NCBI GenBank assembly: GCA_014155875.1
Contig: JACEFZ010027085.1
Span: 110,134 to 174,133 of the forward strand
DNA length: 64,000 nt
Direction: 5' to 3'
Source of the DNA: Cepaea nemoralis
Taxonomy: Eukaryota; Mollusca; Gastropoda; Stylommatophora; Helicidae
In this document: positions 61,569-64,000 of the stretch, in pieces
Layout of the letters: each line of letters begins with the position of its first letter
Position numbering within the stretch: position 1 is the stretch's first letter
Translations under genes and position numbers: made by a program
The notes under the pieces: generated by a model
Seen by the model: only the letters and a program-made list of their open reading frames with translations
Told to the model about the DNA's origin: nothing
The model's database searches: none

Positions 61569-61917
61569 ATGTACAAAAGCAGTGTCTTTTTTACATTTGC
61601 GAATACACCATATACATTCATACACATGTGACAACATTATATTCGTGGCATGGTGTAACTACCTTCATAATACCTGTTAATGATGATGGTTGAGTAATCC
61701 CAAGCACACCAAAACATTTAATAGAAACTCTTTCACACTCCAGGTATACTCATTCACACTTAGTTTCGTGTAAAGAAATTCAAAAATATTCCTGAATCAC
61801 TATGTTTCCGAAAATGATACTCTTGTATGTATCTACACAATTTCCCCACATTAAACCTCGCAGCAAAAATCCCACTTTACCAAGCAAAACGCGAAAGCTG
61901 TGAAAATGGTGTCTGCT

Positions 61918-61920
<3 letters not shown>

Positions 61921-61994
<74 letters not shown>

Positions 61995-62040
61995 GAGAGG
62001 GGGAGGGGGAGGGAGGGAGGGAGGGGAGAGAGAGAGAGAT
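61921..62040. repeat. (GA)n microsatellite with GGGA interruptions
   Basis: About 120 bp of purine repeat, followed by ATATTTGTTCAAACTGAATG. Confidence 0.96.
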
Positions 62041-62189
62041 ATTTGTTCAAACTGAATGAAATTTACAAACATAAAAATGACATTTCCTCTAAACATATTT
62101 ATCCACATAAACCCCATAGACTTCCAAGGTCTTTCGCCGTTAATGTAAGTAAATTTTCTTTAAATTGTGGGTGGCCTTAAGAGGCCAGT

Positions 62190-62514
62190 AAAAAATTGTT
62201 TCTTTTTTTTCTTTTCTTTTTTTTCCTTCCCACTTTTATTTCATACAAAGCAATGTGTATTTACAAGTTGTAGTGTGTGTTTCTTTTGTTTGTGTATATT
62301 ACAGAGCGTTGCCGTTTGTTAGTGTTAAGTGTGACATTGTGAATAAAACACATAATACATATGTACAGTTATGATAATATGACTTTTGTGGCATAGTGCA
62401 TGTAGATACACATTCCTTGCATATGCTTCACTTCCACTTCCGCAAGCGGAATACATGAAACACCTGTCTATCTCTCCCTCTCCTCTCTCTCTCTTTCTCT
62501 CTCTCTCCCCCCCT

Positions 62515-62573
<59 letters not shown>

Positions 62574-63420
62574 TACACACAAAACACACACGCACACACA
62601 ATCTCGTGCTTTCTGGATACCGCAGTACATTTAAATACCTCACGCTTGGACAATAAACTTTAAACCTCATTCCCATTAAAATGTGGCTTCCTTGTAATTT
62701 CTGGGTCACTAAGCTCCCGAGGCGAAGGTCGTTGGTGTTGTTGCCTGATGATAAATTTCATAGTGACGCTCTAGTCCATGATGTCTTTTGTTTGGGGGAC
62801 AAGAATCAGGGATTTACTACTAGCAATTAGGGTCCATGGTCTGTCCCCAGGGAGATAAATGGTCCAAAATTGTAATAGTGTCTGGATTTTATATACAATG
62901 GGAAGGACTTAAAACCTGGCCACTAAAAGCCACCTTAGCTTACTGGGTACTTAAAGGGCTCATCGAATTTGTTTATACATGGTGGAGCATATTTTTCTTT
63001 TGAAACATATCATTACCGTATAACATCATTTTAATACTTAAGATACCGACTTGGTTTAAAGACTGTTACATGCACGCACGCGCGCGTGCGCGCACACACA
63101 CACACTCGTACACATGCGCGTGCAAATTCATGTACCACACACGCGCACACACACCTGCATCCACACACAGACGCATACATATGTTACTGCCAACGGCACA
63201 GACACCCATCCACAATATATTTCATGTTGCACATTCAAATATAATAATGGGAAAATTAATAATAATAGTAGCAGTAATAATAATAGTATTAATAATAATA
63301 ATAATAATAATATAATTGTAAGATTATTAATACCATCAATAAATACATTTACAGTTGTAGTATCCTTTATTTAAAACAAGTTATTTGCTTCTTCTGTAAT
63401 ATGTGCTGTCTTCAGCCAAA
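62190..63420. other. Low-complexity rich region without a gene
   Basis: Poly-T near 62200-62225, (CT)n at 62465-62570, CA/CG alternation at 63070-63170 and (AAT)n at 63240-63320. The intervening sequence has no recognisable frame. Confidence 0.6.
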
Positions 63421-63424
63421 TATT

Positions 63425-63960
63425 TTACGAGATTTGCGCTTGTGGGGCTAAGATTAGAATGTTTGCGACTTTTTGTTGATAAAGTTGTTGGACAATTTCT
63501 TTGTTGATTGTTCTGTAATTGTATAGTGCTTTGTTTCTTAATTTCCATATAAGATTTCTGTACTCTGCCAATAGAACAAGTAGCTTTGTGTGGGTGTCTT
63601 GTGTGGAGTAAGGAATGGAATTTATCATGATTGCTTTGTAAACATCTGTTCTTTGTTTCGAATGAGTGTTTAGGATGTTTTGTAGGAGATTTCTTGTTGG
63701 CATTATTGTGTTACATTCATAAAAGATGTGCGCTTCTGATTCTTGGACGTTCCGTCTACAAAGCTGACACTGTAGTATTTGGTTAGTTATTTTTGCTGTT
63801 CTCTCTGTTGTTGGGGTCATGCTGTAAACAAGCCTATATGTAATTTCCCTTGCTTTTGGAGTAATCTGCTTGTTGTGAATATTAGAGAAAATTTCGGTAT
63901 AATCTTTTATGAAATATCTATGTCCTCTTTTAATTCTGAGATGTACCGGAGTTGCTTGTA
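63425..63960 (-). pseudogene. LINE C-terminal zinc-binding (zf-RVT-like) region
   Basis: The frame is open from about 63960 and contains RGHRYFIKDYTEIFSN, ITPKAREITYRLVYSMTPT, then CQLCRRNVQESEAHIFYEC, a CxxC...H...C finger typical of sequence after the RT in several LINEs. It ends at a stop at 63425. The upstream RT lies outside or is lost beyond a stop near 63961. Confidence 0.7.
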
Positions 63961-64000
63961 ATTAACTAAAGCCCTGTTAGAAAAATTTTAATTTTTGGTT

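Larger units (their letters stand above)
60045..62190 (+). repeat. Copy 2 of the duplicated LINE-bearing segment
   Basis: Shares both flanks and the LINE target duplication with copy 1. It is longer because about 600 bp (60565-61171) of other sequence and a second partial copy of the RNase H region are present. Confidence 0.7.

Overview
The window is eukaryotic nuclear DNA from an invertebrate animal. It has spliced exons with GT-AG borders, several families of tRNA-derived SINEs, many degraded LINEs, Penelope-like, piggyBac, Tigger/pogo and mariner elements, and long simple repeats. The repeat mix (I-like LINEs with RNase H, RTE-like LINEs, GIY-YIG Penelope elements, tRNA SINEs) fits a lophotrochozoan, perhaps a mollusc. 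That placement is inference; no species can be named.

The one conserved host gene is PRPF18, the second-step pre-mRNA splicing factor. It lies on the minus strand from 47160 down to 21799. I reconstructed ten coding exons by eye, with a stop codon, giving 346 residues against about 342 in vertebrates. Its introns (about 0.9 to 9.4 kb) hold most of the transposons and minisatellites here. At three of its nine splice donors (exons 4, 6 and 9) a tandem repeat spans the exon-intron border, so each donor is followed downstream by decoy copies of itself.

Inside PRPF18 intron 1, on the opposite strand, I see a possible unrecognised gene. It has a TATA-type promoter and leader exon ending in a strong donor (39966-40071), a coding exon (45148-45369), a second coding exon (46777-46970) that joins in frame, and an ATTAAA signal at 47015. 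The predicted product is 132 residues and matches nothing I know. Its coding intron carries a reverse-strand RTE fragment and a long-inverted-repeat element; its leader intron would hold a 2.3 kb satellite array.

Layout: 1-510 is the end of an unidentified basic reading frame. 511-4690 is a non-coding, strikingly C-poor stretch with a dispersed palindromic 13-mer. 4750-8110 shows no gene. 8225-19160 is a mosaic of LINE, mariner and piggyBac remnants plus one exon-like repeat protein (minus strand, 11551-12036). 19155-20850 is a 47 bp minisatellite. 21799-47160 is PRPF18 with nested insertions. 47390-64000 is mostly retroelements: RNase H LINE copies, SINEs, a second Penelope remnant with inverted terminal copies, a 2.5 kb RTE-like LINE with target-site duplications, and two related copies of a LINE-bearing segment separated by about 5 kb.

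There are no bacterial operons, CRISPR arrays or rRNA genes. All calls come from reading translations and repeats directly; no alignments or database searches were run.
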